Origin: Gammaproteobacteria bacterium
GTDB lineage: Bacteria > Pseudomonadota > Gammaproteobacteria > HK1
Direction of reading: 5' to 3'
Length of the DNA stretch: 64,000 nt
Assembly: GCA_021773635.1 (NCBI GenBank)
Contig: JAJFJV010000013.1
Location: 1 to 64,000, forward strand
This document shows, piece by piece, positions 1 to 8,084 of the stretch. Position numbers and translations under genes: made by a program. Position 1 is the stretch's first letter; each line of letters begins with the position of its first letter. The notes under the pieces were generated by a model. It worked only from the letters and a program-made list of their open reading frames with translations, searched no databases and had not been told where the DNA came from.

Positions 1-53
1 GATAGGGTGATATCCGGGTCTTTATCAGCCGGATTCCAGGTAGCGAAGCCCAC
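1..53 (-). CDS. Phage tail-region protein, N-terminal fragment cut by window edge
   Basis: The first 17 codons of a minus-strand gene are visible. It starts at GTG (53..51), 13 bases after the stop of the upstream gene, with an AAGGAA ribosome binding site between. The peptide begins MGFATWNPADKD. The function cannot be read from so short a piece; the position after the tape measure and three tail genes suggests a tail-tip or fibre-associated protein. The remainder lies left of the window. Confidence 0.5.
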   Translation of the reverse strand, partial: MGFATWNPADKDPDITL

Positions 54-65
54 GGGGAGGGTTCC

Positions 66-500
66 TTACGCTGCGGGTTCGGTGAGGGTGAAACTATCGA
101 TAGTGAGCGGTTCGTTAATCACCAGCGCGGCAGTAAATTCAAGATCGAAACCCGCCCCACCGGTAAGCCCGGCGCTGACATCGATGCGCTTTTCCGTGGT
201 GCTGGACACTCCGGTGTCCGTGCTGGTGATGAGCCGCGCCCATGTGGGCGTACCGCTGGCATTTGCCAGCAGATCTTCCCAGGTGCCGGCCTTGAGCCGC
301 GAGCCTCCGCTGGCAGCCGCAAAAGCAGGCGTCGGCAGGGTGATTTCCGCCAGCAGCGTGCCGGCACCCACCACGTCATTCGGGCTGGCCGGCTGCGCGC
401 CGTCGTAGATTTGCAGCTTGCCGCCATCGAAAATACTGCCGATGCCACCATCCAGCTTCTGGTTTCGCATGCCGGTGGATAGTTTTACGTTGCTTGCCAT
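66..500 (-). CDS. Phage structural-region protein, 144 aa, function unknown
   Basis: A 144-residue protein rich in Gly, Ala, Ser and Thr with alternating hydrophobic stretches, as expected for a beta-rich virion protein. The middle segment (GTLLAEITLPTPAF) resembles short phage proteins annotated only as hypothetical. It lies in the tail-tip part of the late operon, 10 bases downstream of the 147-residue gene, with an AGGAGAT ribosome binding site just ahead of its ATG. No catalytic motif, signal peptide or membrane segment is seen. The role in the virion is an inference from position only. Confidence 0.7.
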   Translation of the reverse strand: MASNVKLSTGMRNQKLDGGIGSIFDGGKLQIYDGAQPASPNDVVGAGTLLAEITLPTPAFAAASGGSRLKAGTWEDLLANASGTPTWARLITSTDTGVSSTTEKRIDVSAGLTGGAGFDLEFTAALVINEPLTIDSFTLTEPAA

Positions 501-509
501 GATGATCTC

Positions 510-953
510 CTATGCTGGCGCCTGAGCGCGCACGGTTTCATTCAATATCCAGCCCGGGAACTCCGACTGTGGCTGGACTATTTCGAGCACCCCGGCGTTC
601 GGTCCTCCCGGGTTGGTGTTGTACCAGCGCATGATGTGCATCCCGCGCAGGTAATAATTTGGGGAGTTGTCCGGGAGGTGCTCCACCTGGAATAGCTCTG
701 GCGCGCCACTAAAGTCGACGGAGCGCATTTTGTCCGGCCACTGAATGATGTCCAGAATTCCGGCATGCACTCCGTGTCCGATGGTGAATTGTGTCCGCTG
801 CCAAGGGGCCGGGAAGAAAGCCATCACATCCAGCTCGACGTCCCAGTAAGTGAAGGCCGTCACGGGCTGGGAATCCAGGTCACTGACGATCCCGACACGT
901 CCTGGAAAGCTGATCCCGGTAATTCTCTGAAACACACCCTCCTGAATGCTCAT
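510..953 (-). CDS. Phage tail-tip region protein, 147 aa, function unknown
   Basis: A 147-residue protein with many aromatic residues, Pro and His (for example FFPAPWQRTQFTIGHGVHAG) and no signal peptide or membrane segment. Its start overlaps the stop of the upstream 315-residue gene by four bases (ATGA type), indicating translational coupling. I do not recognise the family. Position downstream of the tape measure makes a tail-tip or minor tail role likely, but nothing in the sequence proves it. Confidence 0.7.
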   Translation of the reverse strand: MSIQEGVFQRITGISFPGRVGIVSDLDSQPVTAFTYWDVELDVMAFFPAPWQRTQFTIGHGVHAGILDIIQWPDKMRSVDFSGAPELFQVEHLPDNSPNYYLRGMHIMRWYNTNPGGPNAGVLEIVQPQSEFPGWILNETVRAQAPA

Positions 954-1897
954 ATCGCTTGCGCCATCCTGAGCTTGAGGCGACGGCCGTTGTCGTCGAT
1001 GAAGGTGATCTTTTGGGCCCGCTGGACGGTGACGGTAACGCTGGGATCGTTAGGGTCGGCAATCACGACATCCTCGGTGGAGCGTTCTTCCTCGCTGCCC
1101 TCAAAGTCTGTGCCGTCTGCTGACTCGCTGGCGCGGCCTTCCGGAAACCGGACCCGCAGCACCTCGCGCGGGACACCAATGTGGGTGATGCGCTGGCCCT
1201 GGCGGGCATAGATCCGCACGGGCGGTGGCGGTATGGGGGGCAATCCGGTTAGTTGGCGGCCATTCTCGGAGACCAACCAGCGCACGCGGTGTGTGGGCAC
1301 GTCGTAATAGACGCGCCAGGCACCGTAGCTCGTGGTGTAGCGCACCAGCAGCCCACCGGAGACCGGTTCCGCCGCCACGAAACGGCCACCTGGATGCAGC
1401 GCGGGCGGCGTGGCGGGCTCACCAGCGGGGTTGATGAAATCGCTCTGGTGCAGCACCTCGATGTTCGGGCTGTCGTGCCAGTACCGAATTCGCGCTTCAT
1501 TGCTCCCGCTAAATTCCAGCGCCTCCACCTGCTCCGCCTCGCGGCGTCCCAGGTAGACGATCTGTTGCCCGTCGTACCCATTGGGCGGCACGAAAAACAG
1601 CATGCCGGCGAGGCGGAAGGATTGCTCTTCAGGCTCTGGTTCACTCGGCGGGTCGAGGCTCAGCACTTCCGGCACAGGGCCTGCCGGACCGTACAGGCGC
1701 ACGGTAGCGAATCCGTAGGCCAGCAGTGGCGCCTGTTCTTCGTGGAGGCCGGGATCGCCGAATCCATGCCGCGCCTTCAGGGCATAAAAGGCCCCCCGTC
1801 CCTCCCGGGCATCCGCCTGGTCCTGCACCAGATCAAAGGGTGCCTCCCCCAGCGGATCGCGGAAGTCGAGGCGGACGGATGCCTTCAGCTCACTCAT
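950..1897 (-). CDS. Phage tail-tip region protein, 315 aa, function unknown
   Basis: A 315-residue acidic protein. A Pro/Glu-rich stretch around residues 82-92 (PPSEPEPEEQ) separates an N-terminal region from a beta-rich middle with Tyr, Arg and Trp. A second proline-rich patch (GLPPIPPPPVR) near residue 220 precedes a C-terminal domain. This modular layout with proline linkers is common in tail-tip and minor tail proteins. It lies seven bases after the upstream 327-residue gene and overlaps the next. No family recognised. Confidence 0.7.
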   Translation of the reverse strand: MSELKASVRLDFRDPLGEAPFDLVQDQADAREGRGAFYALKARHGFGDPGLHEEQAPLLAYGFATVRLYGPAGPVPEVLSLDPPSEPEPEEQSFRLAGMLFFVPPNGYDGQQIVYLGRREAEQVEALEFSGSNEARIRYWHDSPNIEVLHQSDFINPAGEPATPPALHPGGRFVAAEPVSGGLLVRYTTSYGAWRVYYDVPTHRVRWLVSENGRQLTGLPPIPPPPVRIYARQGQRITHIGVPREVLRVRFPEGRASESADGTDFEGSEEERSTEDVVIADPNDPSVTVTVQRAQKITFIDDNGRRLKLRMAQAI

Positions 1898-1903
1898 GGC
1901 CGC

Positions 1904-2887
1904 TTAGGCGCTGGCGCCGTCGGTGATGATGTCCGCCTGGTTGCCGGAGACCGAGTTGGCCCCGGCGGGCACGATGCGCTTTTGCCAGTACGGATAAGCC
2001 GCCGGGTGGGTCTGGAAGATCAGCGTGTCGCCAATGGCCCAGGTACCGCCCCAGCCATTGAAGTCCAGGGTGAAATAGGGCTTGGAGAAATCCGGATTGT
2101 TGGGCGCGAAATTGGCGCTGATGGTGCCGCTACCGAGGCTGCCGAGAGTGTCGCCCACCACATCAAAGGCCGTGGCGCTGGTGAAGGTAACGGTGATCGT
2201 CTCTTCCACACCGCCGATGTGATCCACCCCCGTCGGGTAGGTGGTGTCGTCGAAGGTGCCGCTGGCACTGCTGATGGCGTAATTGTCCGCCGTGCCCTGA
2301 ATAGTGCCAGCATCAATGCAGCTCGCCACTTTGGTGGGCGTAGCGGCGAGGTAGGCGTTGACGGTGCCGGTGACCAGCGTCAGCGTTGCCTGGTCCGCAC
2401 CCCATGCCACACCACCGGTGTCGATGGTGACAAATTCCTCGTTGGTACCGTCGCCGATCCAGACTGTATCGCCGTCCTGGAATATCGCATCCGCGCCCGC
2501 TTCGGTATCCACCACCACGGTAACCGCCGAAACTGCGATGTCAGCGTTGAGATTACCCGCGCCATAGACCCGCTCAGAGCCGGTAATGCTGGCCTGGGTG
2601 TCGCGCTGGGTAGCGGGGAAGATCAGCAGCCGATCATCGCCAGCGGTTTGCAGGGCGACGAAGATGCGGGCGGTTTGCAGGGCCAGATCAGCATCGTTGG
2701 CGACCTTGGCGAAGGCCTTGCGGTACTTGGTGCTGCCCGCTGTTCGCTCGGCTTCCGGAATATCCGGCCAGGCGTTATTTTTCACGTTGTCAGCAACAAG
2801 GACGGACGTTATGCGCCCCCCGTTGCCGCCGGTGTCGTTATTCACCGCCGCTTTATAGGTTTTCAATTCGCTGGCTAAGACTGGCAT
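1904..2887 (-). CDS. Phage structural-region protein, 327 aa, probable minor tail protein
   Basis: A 327-residue protein. The N-terminal third is alpha-helical and charged, with repeated Lys, Asp and Arg; from about residue 120 it becomes a Gly/Thr/Asp-rich beta domain (for example DGDTVWIGDGTNEEFVTIDTG) typical of virion surface domains. Some phages carry similar proteins just after the tail assembly genes. It starts with ATG and has a short intergenic repeat before it (2911-2970), the only sizeable gap in this part of the operon. The family is not recognised with certainty. Confidence 0.65.
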   Translation of the reverse strand: MPVLASELKTYKAAVNNDTGGNGGRITSVLVADNVKNNAWPDIPEAERTAGSTKYRKAFAKVANDADLALQTARIFVALQTAGDDRLLIFPATQRDTQASITGSERVYGAGNLNADIAVSAVTVVVDTEAGADAIFQDGDTVWIGDGTNEEFVTIDTGGVAWGADQATLTLVTGTVNAYLAATPTKVASCIDAGTIQGTADNYAISSASGTFDDTTYPTGVDHIGGVEETITVTFTSATAFDVVGDTLGSLGSGTISANFAPNNPDFSKPYFTLDFNGWGGTWAIGDTLIFQTHPAAYPYWQKRIVPAGANSVSGNQADIITDGASA

Positions 2888-2910
2888 GGTGTGCGTCCTT
2901 TTGTTTTCTC

Positions 2911-2970
2911 GGCGGACATGGTCCGCCCTACGTCAATTTGTCCCGGCATGTAGGGCGGGCCGTGCCCGCC
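2911..2970. repeat. Palindromic intergenic repeat pair inside the prophage
   Basis: Two inverted copies of a 21-base unit face each other. The rightward copy reads GTAGGGCGGGCCGTGCCCGC (2950-2969, plus one C); the leftward copy (2911-2931) is GTAGGGCGGACCATGTCCGC plus C when reversed. Each unit is itself a near-perfect hairpin (GGCGGAC-ATG-GTCCGCC). The same GTAGGG-type end recurs at 42277-42447 in host DNA, so this is probably a host-type dispersed repeat that entered the prophage. Confidence 0.7.
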
Positions 2971-2978
2971 GTCATCTC

Positions 2979-3347
2979 CTACACCGTCATCAACCGGATC
3001 CGCCCGGTGTAGGTGTCGCCGTGGGGGAACAGTGGCTCGAATTCGTGCGCTGGCGGCTGGTGGTGGCGGAACATCACGGTGAAGGTCTGCGACCCCCAGA
3101 TGAGGGTGAAGGTGGCGCCGGGCTGCGTGGCCATGGCCTTGAAGGCATCGACATCTGCTTGTGTTAACCAGCAGACACGCTCTCTGGCCTGCAGGGTGAT
3201 CTCCCGCCCCTTGGTCACCGTCCGGGTGTGCACTACTTGCGCCCCACCGAGCGTTCGATCAGTGCTCTGGGCTATCCCAAAGGGTTCGTGCTCTTCCGCC
3301 CATTCAAGCGAATCTGGCAACACCAGGGTGCCGAGCTGCTTAACCAC
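2979..3347 (-). CDS. Phage minor tail protein downstream of tape measure, 122 aa
   Basis: The open frame extends further upstream, but the best start is the GTG at 3347..3345, which overlaps the tape-measure stop (GTGGTTAA). This gives a 122-residue protein beginning VVKQLGTLVLPDSL. The earlier in-frame codons lie inside the tape-measure gene and have arginine-rich, shadow-like composition. The protein is beta-rich with a motif FRHHQPPAHEFEPLFPHGD near the C-terminus and has no membrane segment. A gene of this size directly after the tape measure is usual in siphoviruses, so a minor tail protein is likely. Confidence 0.65.
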   Translation of the reverse strand: MVKQLGTLVLPDSLEWAEEHEPFGIAQSTDRTLGGAQVVHTRTVTKGREITLQARERVCWLTQADVDAFKAMATQPGATFTLIWGSQTFTVMFRHHQPPAHEFEPLFPHGDTYTGRIRLMTV

Positions 3348-6141
3348 CGCGCGAGACCTCCGCCAAGGCATCCACCAGCCCGCGCACCTGGTCGCGCTCG
3401 CCGAACACGGAGAACGAATTACCACCGAGGTTTAGATTCAGGTTGATGGTTTCAGCCGCCACCGGTGCCGCCTCCACAGAGCCACCATTGGCAAAGTGGG
3501 CCGGGAGACTGGGAACACGGGGTGCGCGGGCCATGGTTAACCCATTCAGCATGTCGAATAGCCCTGCCCCGTAACGACGCACTGCCTCCTTGCGGATCAC
3601 GAACTCACCGGATTCCAGCACCGCTGGAATGCGATCGCCACCGCCAAAGCCCGGGAGCAATCCGCCTCGTGCAAATCCAGGCACGGCCTTGCCACTGGCC
3701 TTGGCGCCGCTGAGGCTCGCCAACTGCCGTTTCAGCTCTTTAACCTTGGCGATTTCTGCCTCAAGGTTGCTCGATATTTTGACGTTCGGTTTTAGTTTTC
3801 CAATTGATGTCAGCGCATCTTTGAGTGATAGGGCGAGATCCTTCTCGGTCTCCAGGCGCTTGCGTAGCGCAGCAGTCTTCCCCTTCTGGGCTCCCGCGGC
3901 CTTACGGTTAACTTCTTCTTCTTTTTTGCTGATGTTTAGTACCGTTTCCGCCACCTTTTGCAGCGCGGCCATGGACCGGGTTCTGTTGGCTAGCTGACCA
4001 GCCAGCTGGCGAGCGCTCTCTACAGCTTGCCGGGCCCTATCGGTATCTACCGGTGCTTTTTTCGTGCCGAATTCCGGGCGCCCCTCCCTCTTTAGCTTCC
4101 TTCCAGACAGATTCTGCTCCGCCTCTCTGATCCTGCTGGCGAATTGTGCTTCCAGGTCTTTCTCCGCCGCAGCGGGAGAGAGCCCCTCGCGTTTCTTGTC
4201 GCGGATTTGATCCTGGATGCTGCGCTGTTCGGCAAACCGATTCCGCAGAATGTCCTTTAGATCGTCGCTATATTTTTTCTCCGACTGCAGCGATTCATTC
4301 AGGGCCTTCTTTGTAGCGGCGATTCTCTCGTTGGCGAGGGTCTTCACCTTCCTGCCTATCTTGTCCAGCAACTCAATCGATATCTTGGCCTTCGCGGCCG
4401 AGAAGGTCTTAACGAACAGGTCGGCCCGTTTGGCGTCGTCCCCCATCTTCGCGAGGACTTCCTTAAAGTTATCGTTAAGCTTTTGGAGGGCGACGCCGGT
4501 TGGATCCCCTGCCGCGGAGAGCAAGCGGATTTTCAAATCCAGCAGCGGCGTTCCCTTGTTGGCAAGCGTGCCGGGTTTTGCTCTGGCCAGGGCCTTTTTG
4601 GTGGGCTTTCCCGATGCTGCCGCAAACAAATCTACATACGCGCTTTCTATCCGAGCGAGTTCGGCGGTTTCCTTCTTACTCAGCTTGGCAATGGCGGCGC
4701 CGTGTGCCTCCGCTGCGGCGCTGCTCCCTGCTATCGCTTTTGCGGCGCTGTTAAAGCCGTCACGAATACCCTCCGCCCCACCACGGAGGTGTTTTGCGAC
4801 CTCGTCGGCTCCCGCAAACTCGGCTGCGGCAGCAAGAATGCCGAGAGATTGAGCAATCCGCTTGCCTATGAATTCCACGAGCCCTGCGAACGCGGTTCGG
4901 ATGAATTGAATAGGGGCTGCGAACGCGAGCTTCATATCCTCCGCGAGTCGACTGAAGAGGAAGCTGATGCGAATGATCGCCTTGTGCACCAAGGAAGCGA
5001 GAACGACCCCAAACCGTTCCACTACTGGAAACTGGCGACGCAGGAAGCTGCCTATCTCAAAGCCAACGAACAGGGAGAAGACACCCAGCATGGCAAAGCG
5101 AAGGGCTCCGAGCGCTTTGATTTGGGCCCAGGTGGCGGCTGCGGATGCGCGAAGGCTTGCAGTAAACAGCGTGATAGGGGCAACGCCTGCGCGCATGGCA
5201 AACATGGCTGTCTCTACTGCGAGACGTAGCTTCAGGAATGCCGTACCAGCAACGCCTGCAACATTCGCCATGCTCAGGATTTTTCCAACCACGGCGATGC
5301 TTATGACCTTGCTCAGGGTGAGCACGGCATCAACAAGCAGGTCTATATTTTTGGCAACCTCCCCTATGAATTTAGCAATCTTTTTGGATGCGCCCCCCGC
5401 GTCGTCGGCCTGCCCCACAAACTGCGTGAAGGCATTCCCCATCTGAGTGATGGCCTGCCCGATTGTCTTCGGTATCGTAGCGAATTCTGCATTTATGGCG
5501 TCAGATTGCTTGATGAGCGCATTCACTACGGCCTCGGCCGTGAGCGCCCCTTGCTCTCCCAGGTCCCGAAGCCGCCCAACGCTAACGCCCATGCCTTCCG
5601 CAATGGCCTGCGCCAAGCGGGGGGTTTGTTCCAGCACGGAGCGGAGTTCGTCGCCCCTCAAGGCTCCCGCGGCCAACCCCTGACCTAACTGAACAAGCGC
5701 GGCAGAGGCCTCGGTCGCACTGGCCCCAGACACAATAAGCGCCTTGCCGATCGTCTCTGTGACCAGAATGAGTTGCCCCTGGGTAACGCCGAGCTCCCGA
5801 GTGGCGCGGCCCAGGCGGGTGTAAAGCCCCACTGTCGCTTCGAGCCCGTTACGGGTTTCCTGAGCGATCTTGAAGAGCGCCTCCTGGGCCGCCTCGAATT
5901 CCTCTGTGCTGCGCGTGACCAGCTTCAGGCGGGCATTCATCTGCTGGTAGGTGTCGGCTATCTCTTTGAGGTTCGCGAGTCCTCGTGTGATCGCCGGCAG
6001 CGTAAAGAATGCCGCCGCAGCCGCCTGCATGTTGATCAGCTGCCGACTAATCGAGACCAATCCGGCCCGCGTACTCTTGATCGCGGGCTTGGTCCGGTCG
6101 TCAGCGCTGATGACTATCTTGACGTCATTATTCTTCGGCAT
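3340..6141 (-). CDS. Tail length tape measure protein, 933 aa
   Basis: This is the largest prophage gene. The N-terminal 250 residues match the tape-measure domain: helical, with segments such as LYTRLGRATRELGVTQGQL and LRGDELRSVLEQTPRLAQAI, which are hallmarks of the family. Hydrophobic segments lie around residues 290-390, as expected for a protein released into the host membrane at infection. The C-terminal half is Lys/Glu/Arg-rich coiled coil, ending in a Gly-rich stretch (FARGGLLPGFGGGDRIPAVL), also typical. Length sets tail length: by the general rule of about 0.15 nm per residue, about 140 nm (inference). It follows the chaperone pair, as in lambda and HK97. Confidence 0.93.
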   Translation of the reverse strand: MPKNNDVKIVISADDRTKPAIKSTRAGLVSISRQLINMQAAAAAFFTLPAITRGLANLKEIADTYQQMNARLKLVTRSTEEFEAAQEALFKIAQETRNGLEATVGLYTRLGRATRELGVTQGQLILVTETIGKALIVSGASATEASAALVQLGQGLAAGALRGDELRSVLEQTPRLAQAIAEGMGVSVGRLRDLGEQGALTAEAVVNALIKQSDAINAEFATIPKTIGQAITQMGNAFTQFVGQADDAGGASKKIAKFIGEVAKNIDLLVDAVLTLSKVISIAVVGKILSMANVAGVAGTAFLKLRLAVETAMFAMRAGVAPITLFTASLRASAAATWAQIKALGALRFAMLGVFSLFVGFEIGSFLRRQFPVVERFGVVLASLVHKAIIRISFLFSRLAEDMKLAFAAPIQFIRTAFAGLVEFIGKRIAQSLGILAAAAEFAGADEVAKHLRGGAEGIRDGFNSAAKAIAGSSAAAEAHGAAIAKLSKKETAELARIESAYVDLFAAASGKPTKKALARAKPGTLANKGTPLLDLKIRLLSAAGDPTGVALQKLNDNFKEVLAKMGDDAKRADLFVKTFSAAKAKISIELLDKIGRKVKTLANERIAATKKALNESLQSEKKYSDDLKDILRNRFAEQRSIQDQIRDKKREGLSPAAAEKDLEAQFASRIREAEQNLSGRKLKREGRPEFGTKKAPVDTDRARQAVESARQLAGQLANRTRSMAALQKVAETVLNISKKEEEVNRKAAGAQKGKTAALRKRLETEKDLALSLKDALTSIGKLKPNVKISSNLEAEIAKVKELKRQLASLSGAKASGKAVPGFARGGLLPGFGGGDRIPAVLESGEFVIRKEAVRRYGAGLFDMLNGLTMARAPRVPSLPAHFANGGSVEAAPVAAETINLNLNLGGNSFSVFGERDQVRGLVDALAEVSRGG

Positions 6142-6157
6142 GGTCTATGCTCTGGTC

Positions 6158-6319
6158 ATGAGATTTCGAGACATCTTTTGCTTGCTACTCATCTCTCCGC
6201 TGGTGCCATTCTTCGACATCTGGCCGGATGTGATGTGGGGCATTGGCGCCATGGTCCTCATTTGGGCCGTGTACGGCATTGCCTTTGTGCGCTTGCTCTG
6301 GCGAGGGTTCCCGGCTTAG
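6158..6319 (+). CDS. Putative small membrane protein between tail chaperone and tape measure (opposite strand)
   Basis: A 53-residue plus-strand ORF that exactly fills the gap between the frameshifted chaperone stop (6316-6318) and the tape-measure start (6141). It starts ATG at 6158; an in-frame ATG at 6140 is also possible. The sequence has two hydrophobic spans (DIFCLLLISPLVPFF and DVMWGIGAMVLIWAVYGIAF) and a basic tail (VRLLWRGF), as in inner-membrane proteins. The minus strand here has no usable frame. In phage HK97 the same slot holds gp15, a membrane superinfection-exclusion protein. No clear ribosome binding site is visible, so expression is uncertain. Confidence 0.45.
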   Translation: MRFRDIFCLLLISPLVPFFDIWPDVMWGIGAMVLIWAVYGIAFVRLLWRGFPA

Positions 6320-6570
6320 CCAAGCCCTTTGTAGATCCGCTGGAACCCGGCATCGTCGGCCTGAGATGCGCGCATAAGGGCCAGCAAATCCTTCTGACGC
6401 GCACCATCCTCTCTGCCAATCGCCTCCAAAAACACCTCAACCTGGTCGATGGTGTACTGCCTTACGTCCCGCCATCGATGGCCGTGGCTGATTAGTCGCT
6501 GGATGCTGCCTGCCCATCCGTCTTCGCCTTTGCGCCCACTCCCGGAATCAGGGGTGCGACGCGCTGGACG
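6316..6570 (-). CDS. Tail assembly chaperone, C-terminal (T-like) part made by -1 frameshift
   Basis: An open frame of 84 codons in the -1 frame relative to the upstream chaperone gene, with no start codon where one would be expected. It joins the first frame at the slippery heptamer 6576..6570. The fused product would read ...SSFF then RPARRTPDSG... and end with FQRIYKGLG. Its C-terminal segment has Trp/Arg and helical features (HRWRDVRQYTIDQVEVFLEA) like the T domain of lambda gpGT, which recruits tail tube subunits onto the tape measure. The frame stays open through the stop of the upstream gene, which would be unlikely by chance. It directly precedes the tape-measure region. Confidence 0.8.
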   Translation of the reverse strand, partial: RPARRTPDSGSGRKGEDGWAGSIQRLISHGHRWRDVRQYTIDQVEVFLEAIGREDGARQKDLLALMRASQADDAGFQRIYKGLG

Positions 6571-6902
6571 AAAAAACTCGAGTTGGCCTCGAACACGGCC
6601 ACCGCCAGGCGAATAAATTCGTCTGGCAGAAGACCGCCAACCCAGTCGGGCTCCTTCCCGACCGCGATGGCCACCGTCCCGATCAAGGCATCACCATGCT
6701 CCGCCGCTATTTCAAGCAGCCCATCCTCCGGGGCGTCTCCATCCGCCCCTTGTTGGATTTGCGCGAGAAAAGGCTTGGCGGCAGCAAGAACCTTTGCCAA
6801 CTGAGCCACGCGTAACGGGCTAACGGCTACGGTCTCGCTGCCAACCTCTACCTCAATGGGCTCCGGCAGCAGGCGCGCCAGGGCGCTCTCTGTGTCGCCC
6901 AT
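6492..6902 (-). CDS. Tail assembly chaperone, N-terminal (G-like) protein, 136 aa
   Basis: A 136-residue acidic, helical protein beginning MGDTESALARLLPEPIEVEV, immediately downstream of the tail tube gene (the two abut: 6902/6903) and upstream of the tape measure. This is the fixed position of the gpG chaperone that coats the tape measure during tail assembly. The motif EPDWVGGLLPDEFIRLAVAV and the C-terminal NSSFF sequence, which carries the slippery site, fit this family. Most ribosomes should stop at 6492 to give the short form; a minority should shift to give the long form. Confidence 0.85.
   Translation of the reverse strand: MGDTESALARLLPEPIEVEVGSETVAVSPLRVAQLAKVLAAAKPFLAQIQQGADGDAPEDGLLEIAAEHGDALIGTVAIAVGKEPDWVGGLLPDEFIRLAVAVFEANSSFFVQRVAPLIPGVGAKAKTDGQAASSD
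6570..6576 (-). promoter_or_regulatory. Programmed -1 ribosomal frameshift site TTTTTTC
   Basis: On the minus strand the codons AGT TTT TTC contain the heptamer T TTT TTC, a classical X XXY YYZ slippery sequence. Slipping back one base moves ribosomes into the 84-codon downstream frame and makes a G-T fusion chaperone, as in lambda and most siphoviruses. It lies 27 codons before the zero-frame stop. I did not identify a clear stimulatory pseudoknot. Confidence 0.8.
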
Positions 6903-7646
6903 CTACGCCTCCACCTGCGACCATTTCAGGAACTGCGAGAGCCCTGGCGTGGTGATGGCGGCGTCTTTGAGCACGTCGGCGGTGAGTTCCATGCTGGCGA
7001 AGTCGTCACCGATGGCGCCGATGTTCTGCCCCGGGCTGAATTTCATGCGGTGCACGTCAATCACCACGGCCTTGCCGGACTGGGCCTCGTTGAGGCCGTC
7101 CATCACCACCACGAATTCCTGCCCGGAGTTGACCATGGCCTCCACGGCGTTGAAGGCCTGGATGGTGTAGTCGATGAGCAGCGGTAAGGCGTCGGTGATG
7201 GCGCCGGCGGCGAGGATGAAGATGCCGGCCGGAGAGACGGTGTAATCCGTGTCCGCCACATAGGTGGGGGTGCCGCCGCTGCCGGTCACCACCGGGGCCA
7301 CCGAGGTGTCGATGATGTTGGCCGTGCGCACCAGGCCATCCTTGTAAGCGGTGATCGCCTCATCCACCACCGCACTAGCGGCGGTTGCCGAGGTGGTGCC
7401 GTAGAGCGCCATGGCGATGTTCTCGGCATTGAGATCATGCAGCGTGAGGCTCGCCTCTACCCCAGTAATGCGGGTCAGGGTGTTGGCAAAGCCACCGCCG
7501 GCATTCTGAAAGTCCAGCAGCTCCTTTTTCTCCTGATTCGCTGTGAATTCGAAGGCGCTGATGTTGCCCAGCGCCCGCATCTTGGCTCCGCCGCCGAAGG
7601 GGCCGGCGTAGAGCTTGCCTTTACCGATAAACGAAAAATCACCCAT
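6903..7646 (-). CDS. Major tail tube protein, 247 aa
   Basis: A 247-residue protein of the siphovirus tail tube type: a short N-terminus (MGDFSFIGKGKLYAGPF), then a beta-rich body with Gly/Ala/Thr repeats. Its place between the tail terminator-like gene and the chaperone gene is the canonical tube position. The segment YVADTDYTVSPAGIFIL resembles tube proteins of Mu-like siphophages. No sheath gene follows. It is expected to be among the most abundant virion proteins; the ATG is separated from the upstream gene by only 15 bases. Family assignment rests on content and position. Confidence 0.8.
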   Translation of the reverse strand: MGDFSFIGKGKLYAGPFGGGAKMRALGNISAFEFTANQEKKELLDFQNAGGGFANTLTRITGVEASLTLHDLNAENIAMALYGTTSATAASAVVDEAITAYKDGLVRTANIIDTSVAPVVTGSGGTPTYVADTDYTVSPAGIFILAAGAITDALPLLIDYTIQAFNAVEAMVNSGQEFVVVMDGLNEAQSGKAVVIDVHRMKFSPGQNIGAIGDDFASMELTADVLKDAAITTPGLSQFLKWSQVEA

Positions 7647-7661
7647 TGGATTGCTCCCGAT

Positions 7662-8084
7662 TTACAGCGGCCGTGGGCGCCACTTGATGTTCAGTTCCAT
7701 GCGGCTGCCCACTGACGGCCGGAAAATATCGCCGTCGGGCTGGAATTCACCCGGCACGGCGGAAATCTGTGCTTCTGGAAAGGGGTTCGAGTCCACCCAG
7801 GCATTGAGGGCGGCACGAAACTTCTCCTCGAGCAGCGCCAGGCGGCGATAGGCCACGGTGTTGTCATCCGCCGGGCCATGCTCCCAGCACTCGACAAACA
7901 GAATCTGCTCGCCCGCTACGGTGTCGTGCTTGGTGGGGGGGGTGCTGCCACCACGCACCAGCAGCACAGTGGCCGCCGCCGGCACCTCGGCAGAGGCCCC
8001 GAGCTGGACCTTGACGCCATCCAGCGTGGTGCCGGCCAACAGGGCGGTGTAGAGCGCATTGATGATGTCCCACCAGGTGATCAC
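7662..8084 (-). CDS. Tail terminator / tail completion-like protein, 140 aa
   Basis: A 140-residue protein starting at a GTG (MITWWDIINALYTALLAG) that overlaps the stop of the upstream gene by four bases. It has an N-terminal helix followed by a mixed alpha/beta body with a central acidic segment (FVECWEHGPADDNTVAYRR). Size, composition and position directly before the tube protein agree with the tail terminator (gpU-like) family, which caps the tube and joins it to the head. Sequence similarity cannot be tested here. Confidence 0.65.
   Translation of the reverse strand: MITWWDIINALYTALLAGTTLDGVKVQLGASAEVPAAATVLLVRGGSTPPTKHDTVAGEQILFVECWEHGPADDNTVAYRRLALLEEKFRAALNAWVDSNPFPEAQISAVPGEFQPDGDIFRPSVGSRMELNIKWRPRPL

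Noticed and set aside
1253-2878. Long plus-strand ORF (541 codons) opposite tail genes
   Set aside because: It lies fully antisense to two well-supported structural genes; high GC content creates long open antisense frames. Its composition is unlike a real protein.
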